DNA from: Blastopirellula marina
GTDB taxonomy: Bacteria > Planctomycetota > Planctomycetia > Pirellulales > Pirellulaceae
Assembly (NCBI RefSeq): GCF_002967765.1
Contig: NZ_PUHY01000015.1
Location: 765,834-829,833, forward strand
DNA: 64,000 bases
Reading direction: 5' to 3'
The notes under the pieces were generated by a model that was not told the origin of the DNA, did not search any database, and saw only the letters and a program-made list of their open reading frames with translations. Both the position numbers and the translations under genes were made by a program. This document shows, one piece after another, positions 48,280-58,212 of the stretch. Numbering within the stretch: position 1 is the stretch's first letter; every line of letters begins with the position of its first letter.

Positions 48280-48789
48280 ATGCTCAAACCAAAACAACGG
48301 GTTCCTGACCTCACGGTGAAAACTGTCGGCGGACCGGAATGGACGCTCAGTGGTCAGTCGCCGGAAAACTTCACGTTCCTGTTCTTCTATCGCGGCTATC
48401 ACTGCCCGATCTGCCGCAAGTACCTGGGCAGCATCGATCGCAAGTTCGACGACTTGTCATCGATGGGCATCTACGCGGTTGCGATCAGCAGCGATTCGGA
48501 AGAACGTGCAACACGGAGTAAGGACGAATGGAAAGTCCAGCATCTCCCAATCGGATATGGGCTGTCCATCGACCAGGCTCGTCATTGGGGGCTGTACATT
48601 TCCAGAGCCATCAAAGCGGACGAGCCTGAAATCTTCAGCGAACCCGGCCTGTTTATCGTTCGACCTAATCTGGAATTGTATGCTGCGTCGCTCCAGACCA
48701 TGCCATTCACTCGTCCGTCTATTGAGGAATTGATTGGCGGCTTTAGCTACATTATCCAGAACGATTATCCCGGACGCGGCGAGGCGTAA
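48280..48789 (+). CDS. Peroxiredoxin-like AhpC/TSA protein
   Basis: 169 residues with a thioredoxin-fold redoxin core: FTFLFFYRGYHCPICRKYLGSI carries the CPIC active site with a resolving Cys in the same motif, and VAISSDSEERAT follows. The glycine/proline near SEPGLFIV completes the fold. It probably reduces peroxides or oxidised thiols. Being in the TetR-controlled unit suggests reactive carbonyl or oxidant defence (inference). No signal peptide. Confidence 0.8.
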   Translation: MLKPKQRVPDLTVKTVGGPEWTLSGQSPENFTFLFFYRGYHCPICRKYLGSIDRKFDDLSSMGIYAVAISSDSEERATRSKDEWKVQHLPIGYGLSIDQARHWGLYISRAIKADEPEIFSEPGLFIVRPNLELYAASLQTMPFTRPSIEELIGGFSYIIQNDYPGRGEA

Positions 48790-49435
48790 TTCGCCAGATG
48801 TCGGATTCAGCAATTCAGACGATGAGGGAGTGTTGCCGAATTGAGAAGTTGTTGCTTGCACCGTATCGCGAATTCGTTTGTCGAAGGATCAATGGTGGTT
48901 AGAAATTGATGAGTGGATGACTCGGAGCGACAGCTCACCGTGCAAAACCCTCTTCGGGAGAGATCTCTGTTTGCGACGTTATGTCATCCAGCTTTGTTGA
49001 TGTAAGGACTTAGTGATACCAAATCTCGCGTGGTTGACCCTTTATCACACGGCACTATTTACGAAATTGTGGAGGATTAGGCTCGGCCCCAGAACGCAAC
49101 CTGTCGCGTACCCAGAATATTTGCCATGGTTCCCTTTGACGTAACCACTTTGCCAGCGAATATTACAAAAGATCTGATACAGGCCAATCAAGTGCCTTCT
49201 CAGGTGGCTCTGCGGGGTGCAAAAAGACACTATCTCCATTGCTATCGACCATTACCGCGTCATAGCACGATGAGGTCGCTATAACATAAACGATTTCGAT
49301 AACTCCAGGAGCACTTGTATTTGTTCGAATCTACCTGTGGGGGTGACAACTGGGCAGATGTCACTCCAAGACCGGATCTTAAGAATTGAATTTGCTCATT
49401 TGATGCTCTCGCGAAGCCCTCTGATCCTAAGGTTT
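48790..49435. other. Intergenic region without a gene
   Basis: About 645 bp between the convergent peroxiredoxin and MFS genes. Short frames are unconvincing and I see no clear terminator hairpin. Confidence 0.5.
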
Positions 49436-51028
49436 TCAACTGTATCGCACAATCTTGTGAGAAACTACCGGCGGATCATCTCCAAAATGTAACGCCGCAA
49501 TTTGTGATTGGATCAGTGCATCTTCGTGCGACACACGGTGATGCTGACGTTCATGTTCCGACCAGGAAGCGACGAAAAAGGTCTCTATCCAACGCTCGTG
49601 ATCCGCAACGTCCTGTGAAAGGAACCAGCGGTAGGCGCCTGTTCGGAGCCGGGATCGCCTTAGTTTCTTCATCAGTTGGAGGAAGCCTTCCTGGTCTTCG
49701 CCAGCGACTTGGTATTCTATGGTCACAATAACAGGACTCGAATGGTCTACGGTACTGAGTGCAACGTACGGAACTGGCCAATGCAAGGAAGGCAGCAGTC
49801 CTTGCTTCTCAACCTTGGTTAGTGGGAAGGGTAAAGTTGCAATCGTTGTCACAATCATTCCTGAAGCGGCTAAGACGAGGGAATACTGAATTCCCAACTG
49901 GCTGGCGATCACTCCCCAAAAAATGGCACCGCTCGACATGCCACCAAAAAACACTAACAAGTAAACGGCAAGAGCACGTGCTTTTACCCATTGGGCTATC
50001 GTCGTCTGGGCGGAAACATTCAAACTCGACAGGTTGGCTACCCAAAATGCTCCGACGGGGAGTAGAGCGAGACACATCGACGGAAGACTTGCGATGAACC
50101 CCATTGCCACAAAAGCAGCCGCAAGGCCTACCGTCGATCCAGTTACTATCGAGTTGCTCGAGACCCTTTTCCTCAGTCTTGGAAGTAGAAATGCAGTACC
50201 CACCGCGCCGATGCCAATCGTTCCTAGAAGCAAACCGTATCCTCCGGCTTCCGTGCCTAGTTGCTCTTTGGCGATAAGCGGTAGGTGCGCCCATAGTGCA
50301 CTTCCAAAGAAGATGAACGCCAGCGTACGCAGAAGAACAATTTGAAAGATCGGATTGTGGTTTACATAGCGGACACCAATGGCTATCGCTCCACCGATGC
50401 TTTCCTTCGGCGTCTGGTCACCCGTCGGTACAGGCTGCCACCGATACAGCACAAATAGAACGCCCACGTAACTTACTGAATTAAAGAGAAACGCAGCCTC
50501 CGGGCCAGCACGTGCAACTAACACCCCACCAATCGCAGGCCCAATCGCTCGTGCTACATTGATTCCGACCCCAGTCAACGTGACTGCACTGTCCAATTGC
50601 TGCGAAGGTACAAGATCGGGAACGATTGCTTGCCAAGCAGGAGAATTCAAGGCAAACCCAATACCGAGAGCGAATGTTATTGCAAGCAATACGAATGGGG
50701 TAACATTCTCGGTAAACGTAAGAACCGCGAGGCTCGCCGCGGCAAGCAGCATCCAAAGTTGGGCTAGCAGAATCAGTTTTCGCCGATCAACAATGTCTGC
50801 AAGTGCACCAGCAGGTAAAGCCAAAACAAACATCGGCGCAGTTGCCGCCGCCTGTACGAGAGCGACCATTATGGGAGAAGGCGCCAAGGTCGTCATGAGC
50901 CACGCAGTACCGACGTCCTGGACCCATGTACCAATATTCGAAGCAACACTGGCAATCCAGATTGCTCGAAAAACAGGATTTGCGAGCGGTGATTGGTTCG
51001 CGATTGCCTCTTCTTCCTCGTTCGACAT
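49436..51028 (-). CDS. MFS exporter (EntS/MFS_3 type) with C-terminal soluble domain
   Basis: 530 residues from the ATG at 51028 (AGAGGA upstream; a TTG frame begins 21 bp earlier). About 10-12 membrane helices; family marks IASVASNIGTWVQDVGTAWLM, MFVLALPAGALADIVDRRKL. After the helices a soluble part (about 430-530) contains VTIEYQVAGEDQEGFL, RTGAYRWFLSQDVADHERWIETFFVASWSEH, which is an ABM-like monooxygenase/antibiotic-type domain also seen in relatives. It probably exports a siderophore or small hydrophobic compound. Confidence 0.8.
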   Translation of the reverse strand: MSNEEEEAIANQSPLANPVFRAIWIASVASNIGTWVQDVGTAWLMTTLAPSPIMVALVQAAATAPMFVLALPAGALADIVDRRKLILLAQLWMLLAAASLAVLTFTENVTPFVLLAITFALGIGFALNSPAWQAIVPDLVPSQQLDSAVTLTGVGINVARAIGPAIGGVLVARAGPEAAFLFNSVSYVGVLFVLYRWQPVPTGDQTPKESIGGAIAIGVRYVNHNPIFQIVLLRTLAFIFFGSALWAHLPLIAKEQLGTEAGGYGLLLGTIGIGAVGTAFLLPRLRKRVSSNSIVTGSTVGLAAAFVAMGFIASLPSMCLALLPVGAFWVANLSSLNVSAQTTIAQWVKARALAVYLLVFFGGMSSGAIFWGVIASQLGIQYSLVLAASGMIVTTIATLPFPLTKVEKQGLLPSLHWPVPYVALSTVDHSSPVIVTIEYQVAGEDQEGFLQLMKKLRRSRLRTGAYRWFLSQDVADHERWIETFFVASWSEHERQHHRVSHEDALIQSQIAALHFGDDPPVVSHKIVRYS

Positions 51029-51103
51029 CTCATCCTCTGCCTTGGGCAAGGCATCGTCCGTAGGATAGTTGTTCGGTCATTCGTATCAGCCTCTAGCGGA
51101 GAT

Positions 51104-52129
51104 CTATTGATTGAAGGGTACAAAAGGGGTTGTTGGCTCAAGAAAATAGGGATCGCGAATTTCACTGAATAACTCACTTGCACGCTCATGACCAAGTTGA
51201 AACAGTTCACCAGTGGCAGCAGTATTGTCCAAAGTCCATGTCGGATCGTTGAGGTCGAAGTCTACCTGGCGATATCGTGACTCTAAAACAAAACGCAAAG
51301 GCAACTGTGTTCCTTGCACTTGAGAAATGCTCATGACTTCCGCGATGTGCCGACTCCAATACAGCATGCCTGCGTCCGCGTTAGGTGGTGAGAGGGAATA
51401 GCTTGATTGCCCCGTGCCAAGAGACAGCATCCAAATATCGGAGAGATTAAAAGGGACGTCCTCTTCTCGACGACACTGCTCTGTGATACGAACTGTTTCT
51501 GAGATGGCTGCTAGTCCTGGATCGTTCGCCCAGAGCCCGCCATCGACGTAACTCTTGCCATCAGGCATCGTTTTGTGGGGAAAATAAGTCGGGGCAGCCG
51601 CGGAAGCGATAATCACATCAACGACGCGCCAGTCATGAGAATCACTCCGGCGCGGAAGATGCGGGGTCCGAAACACTCTTGTCTTGCCATCGCTAAGATT
51701 CACGGAAGGGACAAGCAGCCGGCTTTTGCTAAGTTCAGAAAGTCGACAATCACCAAAGCCTGCTTCCAACGCATCGTTCAGGCTGAACGGGCAATAGCGA
51801 GACTGAAAGAAGTGATCGAGATTAATAGAAGATCTGCCCGCTAGAATCGATCTCAGAAGCGAGTAAATCGGACGAAGCGCCGAGCTGGGACGATAAGGTT
51901 CACGAGGGCGAAAGATTTGTTCCGAGTAGTCGTTGTAAAAGTCCTCCAGGGCTTTGGCCGTCATCCCGTGACATAACGCACTTGCGGTAATGGAACCAGT
52001 TGAAGTGCCAGCAATTAGGTCAAAGTACTCACCGATTGCATGATCAAGGCGTTGCTCTATCTCTGCCAGGAACTCGATGGCAAATGCTCCGCGAAGGCCA
52101 CCACCGGGAAGAGATAGAATTCGAAACAT
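51104..52129 (-). CDS. Patatin-like phospholipase
   Basis: 341 residues from the ATG at 52129. Oxyanion block LSLPGGGLRGAFAIEFL, nucleophile GTSTGS (Ser in about residue 45), catalytic Asp in SYVDGGLWANDP. The Ser-Asp dyad and the Gly-rich loop are complete. It hydrolyses phospholipid acyl ester bonds. Relatives of this compact form (CapV) are phage-defence effectors activated by cyclic nucleotides, but no nucleotidyl-cyclase lies nearby. It is next to the cNMP-binding oxidoreductase gene on the same strand. Confidence 0.82.
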   Translation of the reverse strand: MFRILSLPGGGLRGAFAIEFLAEIEQRLDHAIGEYFDLIAGTSTGSITASALCHGMTAKALEDFYNDYSEQIFRPREPYRPSSALRPIYSLLRSILAGRSSINLDHFFQSRYCPFSLNDALEAGFGDCRLSELSKSRLLVPSVNLSDGKTRVFRTPHLPRRSDSHDWRVVDVIIASAAAPTYFPHKTMPDGKSYVDGGLWANDPGLAAISETVRITEQCRREEDVPFNLSDIWMLSLGTGQSSYSLSPPNADAGMLYWSRHIAEVMSISQVQGTQLPLRFVLESRYRQVDFDLNDPTWTLDNTAATGELFQLGHERASELFSEIRDPYFLEPTTPFVPFNQ

Positions 52130-52186
52130 GCTTGCCTTTTTTCCCCGAATGGACGTTCGTTGTTTTCTTTCGGAAACTCGCAAGGA

Positions 52187-53827
52187 CTAACTGAACCCAT
52201 TGAGATATCGGTGTACACATGCCACGGCAAGCGACCCATCACCGACGGCAAAGCCACAACGTTTGGTCGAACCTGACCTTACATCTCCTCCGGCCAAGAT
52301 GCCGGGCCTTGTCGTTTCCAGATCACAAGGTGCACGGTCGAGCGGCCAGTGACCGCGAAGTCGCTCATCAGAAAAGAAGCTTGTCCCCGTCAAGACGAAC
52401 CCTTTTTCATCAAGCAAGACGTCTTCCGGTAACCACTGGGTATGCGGACGCGCTCCGATGAATATGAACAGGCCGGAGCACTCAATGTCAGTGACCGTGC
52501 CGGTCGCATTATTCTGCACGCGAATCATTTCGACGCAATCATCTCCACATACTTCATCAACTTCAGTATTGCGATGGACTTCGATTCGCGGGTGATTTCC
52601 GATTCTATCGCAGAGATAAGCAGACATGCTCTTGGCCAGATCATCTCCCCGGATCAACAGGTGAACCTGCTCAGACGAATTCGCAAGGAACATCGCAGCT
52701 TGCCCCGCCGAGTTTCCTCCACCAACGACCACCGCGTGAGCATCAGCACACGCCCTCGATTCGACCGACGTCGCGGCATAGTAGACACCTGCTCCTTCAA
52801 ACCTGGTACATCCTGGGATACCAAGTTGGCGATACGTTACGCCGCTGGTAACCAAGACACATCTAGCATGGATGACCTGTCCGCTTTCCAGTCGTAGACG
52901 ATGTCCTTCTCCATCGTCAGACTCCAGGCCTGCCACAACTTCCGGAGCGATAAAAGTCGCACCAAACTTAAGTGCCTGTAGATAGCTACGACTGGCGAGT
53001 TCATTTCCCGAAATCCCGGAAGGGAAGCCGATAAAGTTTTCGATCTTGGAACTGCTCCCAGCTTGCCCCCCCGGTCCGACCTTATCAATGACAAGCACAT
53101 CCAGGGCTTCGCTAGCCGCATAGACAGCGGCAGCAAGTCCGGCAGGTCCACCACCGACAATCGCTAAATCGAACGTTCTTCCTTCAACCGATTTGTCGAT
53201 GCCTAAGCATCTCGCGAACTCCCACATCGAGGGATTCCCAATCGTGCGTCCGTTGCATCGTACGATAGGAAGTTCGAGAGAGTCCGCGTCAAGGACATGC
53301 CTCTGCTTCTGACCCTCGGACGACTCCAATTCGATGAAGGTGTGGGGCACGTGATTCTTATATAGAAACTCCCTCAGCCGCAAAGTGTTCGCATTATTGG
53401 ATTTGCCGATCACTCTCACGCCTAAAAAAGGCAAGCCATCCAAGAGTTTTCTGCGAGACTGAAATGCCTCGAGCAGCAGTTCACTCATATGGGGACACGA
53501 AGCAAGCAGCCTACGCAGTTGCTGTGCGGGAAACGTATAAACGACTGAGTCCTCAGCGGCTCTGGCTGTGAAAACTGAAGACCTACCAGTCAGCATATCA
53601 ACGTCGCCCGTGAAGGCTCTGGGGCCATGCGTCGCGATCAAGGTCTCGTGGTCCTCATCTATTTCGAGGATCTTCACGTTACCGCTTTCGATGACAAAGA
53701 ATGGGTAATCCTTTTGACCAGCCGGAATAAGAACCGTTTCGGCCCTAACTTCCAGCCTTTGTCCCAAACGCTTCACCTCACGCATTTGCTCATCGTCGAG
53801 CGTGGGAAATGCCATTTCAACTGTCAT
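52187..53827 (-). CDS. cNMP-binding, glutaredoxin-like, thioredoxin-reductase-like fusion protein
   Basis: 546 residues, three parts. About 1-140: cyclic-nucleotide-binding domain with the GDVDMLTGRSSVFTARAAED loop. About 145-215: a glutaredoxin-like segment (VIGKSNNANTLRLREFL). About 220-546: thioredoxin-reductase-type FAD/NADPH domains, LAIVGGGPAGLAAAVYAASE and VVVGGGNSAGQAAMFLA. The CxxC of true thioredoxin reductases is replaced by AATS in GVYYAATSVE, so disulfide reduction by the usual route is not expected. Known family with this loss; role unclear, perhaps redox signalling linked to cAMP-like ligands. Confidence 0.82.
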   Translation of the reverse strand: MTVEMAFPTLDDEQMREVKRLGQRLEVRAETVLIPAGQKDYPFFVIESGNVKILEIDEDHETLIATHGPRAFTGDVDMLTGRSSVFTARAAEDSVVYTFPAQQLRRLLASCPHMSELLLEAFQSRRKLLDGLPFLGVRVIGKSNNANTLRLREFLYKNHVPHTFIELESSEGQKQRHVLDADSLELPIVRCNGRTIGNPSMWEFARCLGIDKSVEGRTFDLAIVGGGPAGLAAAVYAASEALDVLVIDKVGPGGQAGSSSKIENFIGFPSGISGNELASRSYLQALKFGATFIAPEVVAGLESDDGEGHRLRLESGQVIHARCVLVTSGVTYRQLGIPGCTRFEGAGVYYAATSVESRACADAHAVVVGGGNSAGQAAMFLANSSEQVHLLIRGDDLAKSMSAYLCDRIGNHPRIEVHRNTEVDEVCGDDCVEMIRVQNNATGTVTDIECSGLFIFIGARPHTQWLPEDVLLDEKGFVLTGTSFFSDERLRGHWPLDRAPCDLETTRPGILAGGDVRSGSTKRCGFAVGDGSLAVACVHRYLNGFS

Positions 53828-53942
53828 CGATCATCTCGCAAGTAACATGGCCATCTATCGATCCATGGCGGCACGTCCCTTCACGAAGATCCACGCCGCA
53901 CACGAGAACTAACAGCTTTTCATTCTCGCTGATTGGACCGAT

Positions 53943-54551
53943 TTAGATGAAGCCATTTTCGAAGCAAATCTCATCTAAAGAGAGTTGACCAGGCTTGGGC
54001 CATGCGTCTTTGGTTCCTCTGCCAATGGCAACCATCGGTCCCATGACGTGGTCTTTGGGAAGTTTGATCAGCTCTGAAACTTTTTGGATATCAAAGCCAA
54101 TCATGGGACACGACTCGTAACCCATACCCTTGGCGACAAGCATCAAGGTTTGCATCGCCATCCCGATTGAACGCTGGGCTTCATCCCGTTGAAGCCATTC
54201 CCGCCCTTCATGAAAGGGACCCATCCAATTCACGAGTAAATCGGCGACTTCCTGGGGTGCATTTCTCCAATACCGATGCGGCTCTTTCTCCCAAGCTTTC
54301 ATATCTGCTGTAAACAATACGAGTAACGACGCGTCGGTCATTTGTGCCTGGTCATTTCCCCATTCAGTTCGGATCTTTGAACGCAACTGGGGATCCCGCA
54401 GAATGACGAATCGCCAATGCTGGATATTAAAACTCGTCGGGGATTGAATCGTAGCTTCGAGCAGTTTTCGTTCCTCATCCGAGGAAATCTCATGATCTGG
54501 GTCGAAGTGCTTGATGGCACGTCTTTGGTAGGCGGCGTCAATGACATTCAT
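53943..54551 (-). CDS. Nitroreductase-family FMN oxidoreductase
   Basis: 202 residues with the nitroreductase fold: RRAIKHFDPDHEIS at the start, SPTSFNIQHWRFVILRD for FMN binding, QTLMLVAKGMGYESCPMIGFD and GTKDAWPKPGQ at the end. NAD(P)H-dependent reduction of quinones or nitro-compounds is expected. It has no membrane segment. It precedes the amidohydrolase gene on the same strand, about 140 bp away. Confidence 0.85.
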   Translation of the reverse strand: MNVIDAAYQRRAIKHFDPDHEISSDEERKLLEATIQSPTSFNIQHWRFVILRDPQLRSKIRTEWGNDQAQMTDASLLVLFTADMKAWEKEPHRYWRNAPQEVADLLVNWMGPFHEGREWLQRDEAQRSIGMAMQTLMLVAKGMGYESCPMIGFDIQKVSELIKLPKDHVMGPMVAIGRGTKDAWPKPGQLSLDEICFENGFI

Positions 54552-54689
54552 TTATTTGTCTCAAGTTGTTGAAGTAGAATCACTATTGAGAAAACGTGCA
54601 CGACGGTACGGAAGTATCTATTAGATGCACGAGTGAGGTATCAAGTTGCTTGCGGATAGGCCAGAATCTGAAATAGAAGTGAGATCAGC

Positions 54690-56471
54690 CTACACACCGC
54701 AGCCACAACCAGTCGTCCATACGCGACCGTCGGCTGCCATAATGGGTGCATGTTCATGACTAGGTGGAGTCGTGTTCGAATTGTTGTAGCCCCCGTAGTG
54801 AGCGACTGGTGACCAATCAGGACTCACCGGCGGCAGGTCCGGTGAAAAATTCGCGTAGTTCCCTTTACCATAGACAACCTTGCCTCCGACAAGAGTTAGC
54901 ACACTTTCCAGGCTACGTATTCGGTCAGGCTCAATGGAGAAATAGTCTTCGCTCAATACGGCCAAGTCGGCAAAACTACCTGGAGACAATGTCCCCTTAT
55001 GCTCATCTTCTCCGCTGAACCAGGCACTTCCTTGTGTGTACAACCGAAGTGCCTCTTCTCGCGACAGACAATCTTCACTAGCTTGAAGCACTGTCCCACC
55101 GACTGTTTTCCCAGTCACTAGCCACCAGAGACACGTCCACGGATGATAGCTTGCTACACGCGTTCCGTCTGTGCCGGCACCAACAGGAAGGCCCATTTTC
55201 AGCATTTCACGAATCGGTGGATGTCGTTTGACTTCTTCCACGCCGTAACGACGAATGAAGTACTCTCCTTGGTACGCCATCCGATGTTGAATGGCGATGC
55301 CTCCGCCCATCCGTTTGATGCGATCGAGATTTCGGGATGTCACTGTTTCTGCATGATCAATAAACCAGCGTAGCCCATCGATTGGGTGCTCTTGGTGAAC
55401 CCGCTCGAATATGTTCAAGAATCGGTCTATCGTCTCATCGTATGTTGCATGAATACGCCAAGGCCATTTTGCTTCAGCCAGTTTGAAAACAATCGCCTCA
55501 AGTTCCGATTCCATCACCGGCTTTAGATCGGGGCGCGGCTGCAAAAAGTTTTCAAAGTCGGCGGCACTCCAAACAAGGTTCTCCCCTGCCCCGTTGACGC
55601 GCAACATATCAGAGCCATCGCCTGGATGGGTCATATTAAGCCAGCGAAGGTAGTCGCTGAGTTCCTCACCCGGTTTCTGGGCGAAGAGACTATAGGCGAT
55701 CCTCAACGTCAAGTGACCATCTTTCTCAAGTTGGTTGATCACATCATAGTCATTTGGATAATTCTGACCTCCACCACCTGCGTCGGCGACACTTGTCACA
55801 CCAAACCGATTCAACTCCCTCATAAAGTGACGTGTTGAGTTAAGCTGATCTACCCGCGAAAGCTTTGGCGCGTTGGCAATTGTCGAGTAAAGAATCAACG
55901 CATTGGGTTCGGCGATGAGTAGTCCCATCGGCTTTCCTCGATGGTCACGAGCGAAAAGACCGCCAGGTGGGTTCTTCGTGTTTTCGTCGAGGCCGAGCGC
56001 ACGTATCGCCGCCTTGTTCAGCATTGCTGAATCGTAAAGATGAAGTATGAATACCGGAGTATCCGGAGCCGCTTCATTAATCTCCTGAAAAGTTGGCATT
56101 CGACCTTCAGCAAACTGAAACTCGTTCCAGCCACCGATCACGCGAACCCATTGTGGAGGTGGCGTTCTTTGGGCTTGGTCCTTCAGTTGACGCATCGCTT
56201 CGGCAATCGTGGGAGTCCCATCCCAACGAAGTTCAAGATTTGCGAAGAGTCCAGCACGAATCACGTGTAAGTGGGAATCGTTTAGTCCAGGAATTACCCG
56301 GCGATTCTCAAGGTCGATGACCTCGGTCGACGCGATGGCACTTGCAAGGATCTCATCGTTACTTCCGATCGCCGCAACCCGCCCACTTTCAATCGACAAC
56401 GCTGTCACTTCGAGTTTAGAAGGATCCTGAGTGGTGACGCGTCCACCGAAGAGAATCGTTTCGGGGGCCAT
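54690..56471 (-). CDS. Amidohydrolase family protein (YtcJ-like)
   Basis: 593 residues. The metal-binding HLHV site appears in VIPGLNDSHLHVIRAG, then WNEFQFAEGRMPTFQEIN, DHAETV and VGAGTDGTRVASYHPW near the catalytic Asp. Composite domain residues lie at both ends: FGGRVTTQDPS and VLSEDYFSIEPDRI. This is the YtcJ-type metal-dependent hydrolase of the urease/dihydroorotase superfamily, about 590 residues as expected. The C-terminus has a VWTTGCGCGV Cys-rich tail of unknown use. Substrate unknown. Confidence 0.83.
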   Translation of the reverse strand: MAPETILFGGRVTTQDPSKLEVTALSIESGRVAAIGSNDEILASAIASTEVIDLENRRVIPGLNDSHLHVIRAGLFANLELRWDGTPTIAEAMRQLKDQAQRTPPPQWVRVIGGWNEFQFAEGRMPTFQEINEAAPDTPVFILHLYDSAMLNKAAIRALGLDENTKNPPGGLFARDHRGKPMGLLIAEPNALILYSTIANAPKLSRVDQLNSTRHFMRELNRFGVTSVADAGGGGQNYPNDYDVINQLEKDGHLTLRIAYSLFAQKPGEELSDYLRWLNMTHPGDGSDMLRVNGAGENLVWSAADFENFLQPRPDLKPVMESELEAIVFKLAEAKWPWRIHATYDETIDRFLNIFERVHQEHPIDGLRWFIDHAETVTSRNLDRIKRMGGGIAIQHRMAYQGEYFIRRYGVEEVKRHPPIREMLKMGLPVGAGTDGTRVASYHPWTCLWWLVTGKTVGGTVLQASEDCLSREEALRLYTQGSAWFSGEDEHKGTLSPGSFADLAVLSEDYFSIEPDRIRSLESVLTLVGGKVVYGKGNYANFSPDLPPVSPDWSPVAHYGGYNNSNTTPPSHEHAPIMAADGRVWTTGCGCGV

Positions 56472-56618
56472 GGTTTTCCTATTCCTTTATTTGGGAACTC
56501 ATCGAACCCTTATGGAGTCGACAACTGTTTGTACCCAGATTGTCACCGAAGCGATAATCTGAGATTGCAGAAATATCTAGGCGTAGCCGTTTTGCAACTC
56601 GCGATGGTCTACCTGGAA

Positions 56619-57293
56619 CTAAGAGCTAGGAACTTTCCTGGCAGGTGGGGCTTTATGCACCATGGTGTAGCAATACTCTATTCCAATGCCGTATGCACCA
56701 CCGTGATCACGAAAGAGTTGCATTAGCGCGTTGTAATGTTCGCGGTTCGCCCAATCTCTTTGGAATTCGAGAACGGTCCCGATTGTCGTCATGCGGACCG
56801 CACCAGCCTGCACCATGCGTGAAAGAGCCGCGTCATGAGCTGCTTGAGAGGTTCCCCCGCATGCGTCCTCCACGACAAAGATGTTGTAGCCCTCTCCAAT
56901 CATGTTCAGCGTCGGCCAAGTGACGCAGACCTCCGTCCACAGTCCTGACATGATTATGTTTTTCTTGCCTGTTGCCTTGATCGCTTCGCGGAAAGCGGGC
57001 GTATCCCAAGAATTCATGCCTGTGCGTTCAATCGGATCCTGATCGGGAAATACGTCGAGCAACTCCGGCCACATTGGGCCACTAAACGATTCCGTTTCGA
57101 CCGTCGTCAAGATCGTAGGCACGCCAAATTCTTTTGCCCCTTTAGCGAGTAGCAGGACATTATTCACCAGAAGTTGCCGATCGATTCCACTTGCCACACC
57201 AAATGCCATCTGAGGCTGATGATCGATGAAGACTAAGGCGCAATTATCTTTGGTGAGCAACCCGCCATCGGTATTGGGAAGAACGCTTGCCAT
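56619..57293 (-). CDS. Isochorismatase-family cysteine hydrolase
   Basis: 224 residues with GGAGA 9 bp before the ATG. The catalytic triad is visible as Asp in VFIDHQPQ, Lys in KATGKKNIIMSG and Cys in WTEVCVTWP. Length is usual for this cysteine-hydrolase family. The substrate is unclear; relatives such as YcaC-type enzymes act on small amides. It is the first gene of the minus-strand group that includes the amidohydrolase and nitroreductase. Confidence 0.83.
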   Translation of the reverse strand: MASVLPNTDGGLLTKDNCALVFIDHQPQMAFGVASGIDRQLLVNNVLLLAKGAKEFGVPTILTTVETESFSGPMWPELLDVFPDQDPIERTGMNSWDTPAFREAIKATGKKNIIMSGLWTEVCVTWPTLNMIGEGYNIFVVEDACGGTSQAAHDAALSRMVQAGAVRMTTIGTVLEFQRDWANREHYNALMQLFRDHGGAYGIGIEYCYTMVHKAPPARKVPSS

Positions 57294-58212
57294 TGGAATT
57301 TCTCCATCGATTGTAAATGTGAAACACTAGGTGCACGGGAACACGGACCAAGCGACTTGGAAACCAGAGTGCCGCTATGTGAATGCCAGAAGTTTCTTCG
57401 CTGAGACGTGGCTAAACCACGGGCGACCTCCGTAGAACTATTCAATCGATAACAAGCCTATTGGTGGCAAATCGAAATCTTACGCCCAACTCTATGTGGA
57501 CTACTCTCAACAACATGATGAAGACTTCTTAACATTCCGAACGATCGCATTTGGATGCCACGGCGACACGCCCTTCGCTTGAATCAGTGTTGCACGATTT
57601 AAAACTAATAACTTGCAATCCACACTGATTCTGCCCCGATACGAGGGCGTGTCGGCCGACCTCAAGGACGATTCGCGGTAGCATAATGGCGACCTGCGAA
57701 CACTTAGTATTGAACGATCTTGCTCAAAATAAGTCCGACAGGAGTAGGTTCGTGGCCTTCTTTGTTTAGGCGCGCAATTTTTTGGATATCCCATAAGAAA
57801 CGACAAAAAAGTTTTGATCGGGTTTAGCCATCTTGCAAAGACTTCGCAAACACCAAGCAAATTGCCCCGTGAATTTTCAAGTGCATGCCTGGGCTCCCAA
57901 GGGATACCATTGAAGAAAGTTCGCCAAGCTAATCAATGCGTGGCTGTTACTCTCTTCTACTGCAGTTCGTTTACTGCTAACCTAGTTCAGATGTTTCTTA
58001 AGAGGGGAATGAACGTAGTCAGTTTTGTTATTCCACAGCGACAAGAATACGAGTAGCTTTTAGCCCAGCGGTAACTTTCTCTGAAATGCTATGAGCGCGG
58101 TCCAAGTAGTCGCCAGAACTTGACCAACGTAATCGATTGTTACTCGGCCTCCGGCTGATGACGTTTCGTGCTCAAGCGTTCTCTACTTTGTCGATCTGGG
58201 TAGGCATCAAGC
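57294..58212. other. Divergent intergenic region
   Basis: About 920 bp between the isochorismatase-family and AraC genes. No gene is supported, though a chance frame covers 57507-57860. One arm of a 20-bp inverted repeat lies at 57706-57725. Confidence 0.45.
57706..57725. repeat. 20-bp inverted repeat flanking the AraC gene, left arm
   Basis: AGTATTGAACGATCTTGCTC, the exact reverse complement of 59154-59173. The two arms lie 500 bp upstream and 50 bp downstream of the AraC-type regulator gene. Confidence 0.8.

Noticed and set aside
51104..53827. Patatin plus cNMP-binding protein as a cyclic-oligonucleotide defence pair
   Set aside because: No nucleotidyl-cyclase or second defence gene is adjacent, and the oxidoreductase is a known fusion type; association is only a possibility.
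57507..57860. 117-residue minus-strand frame
   Set aside because: No homology recognised; the EQDRSIL piece in it is only the translation of the 20-bp inverted repeat, which is also translated downstream at 59.1 kb.
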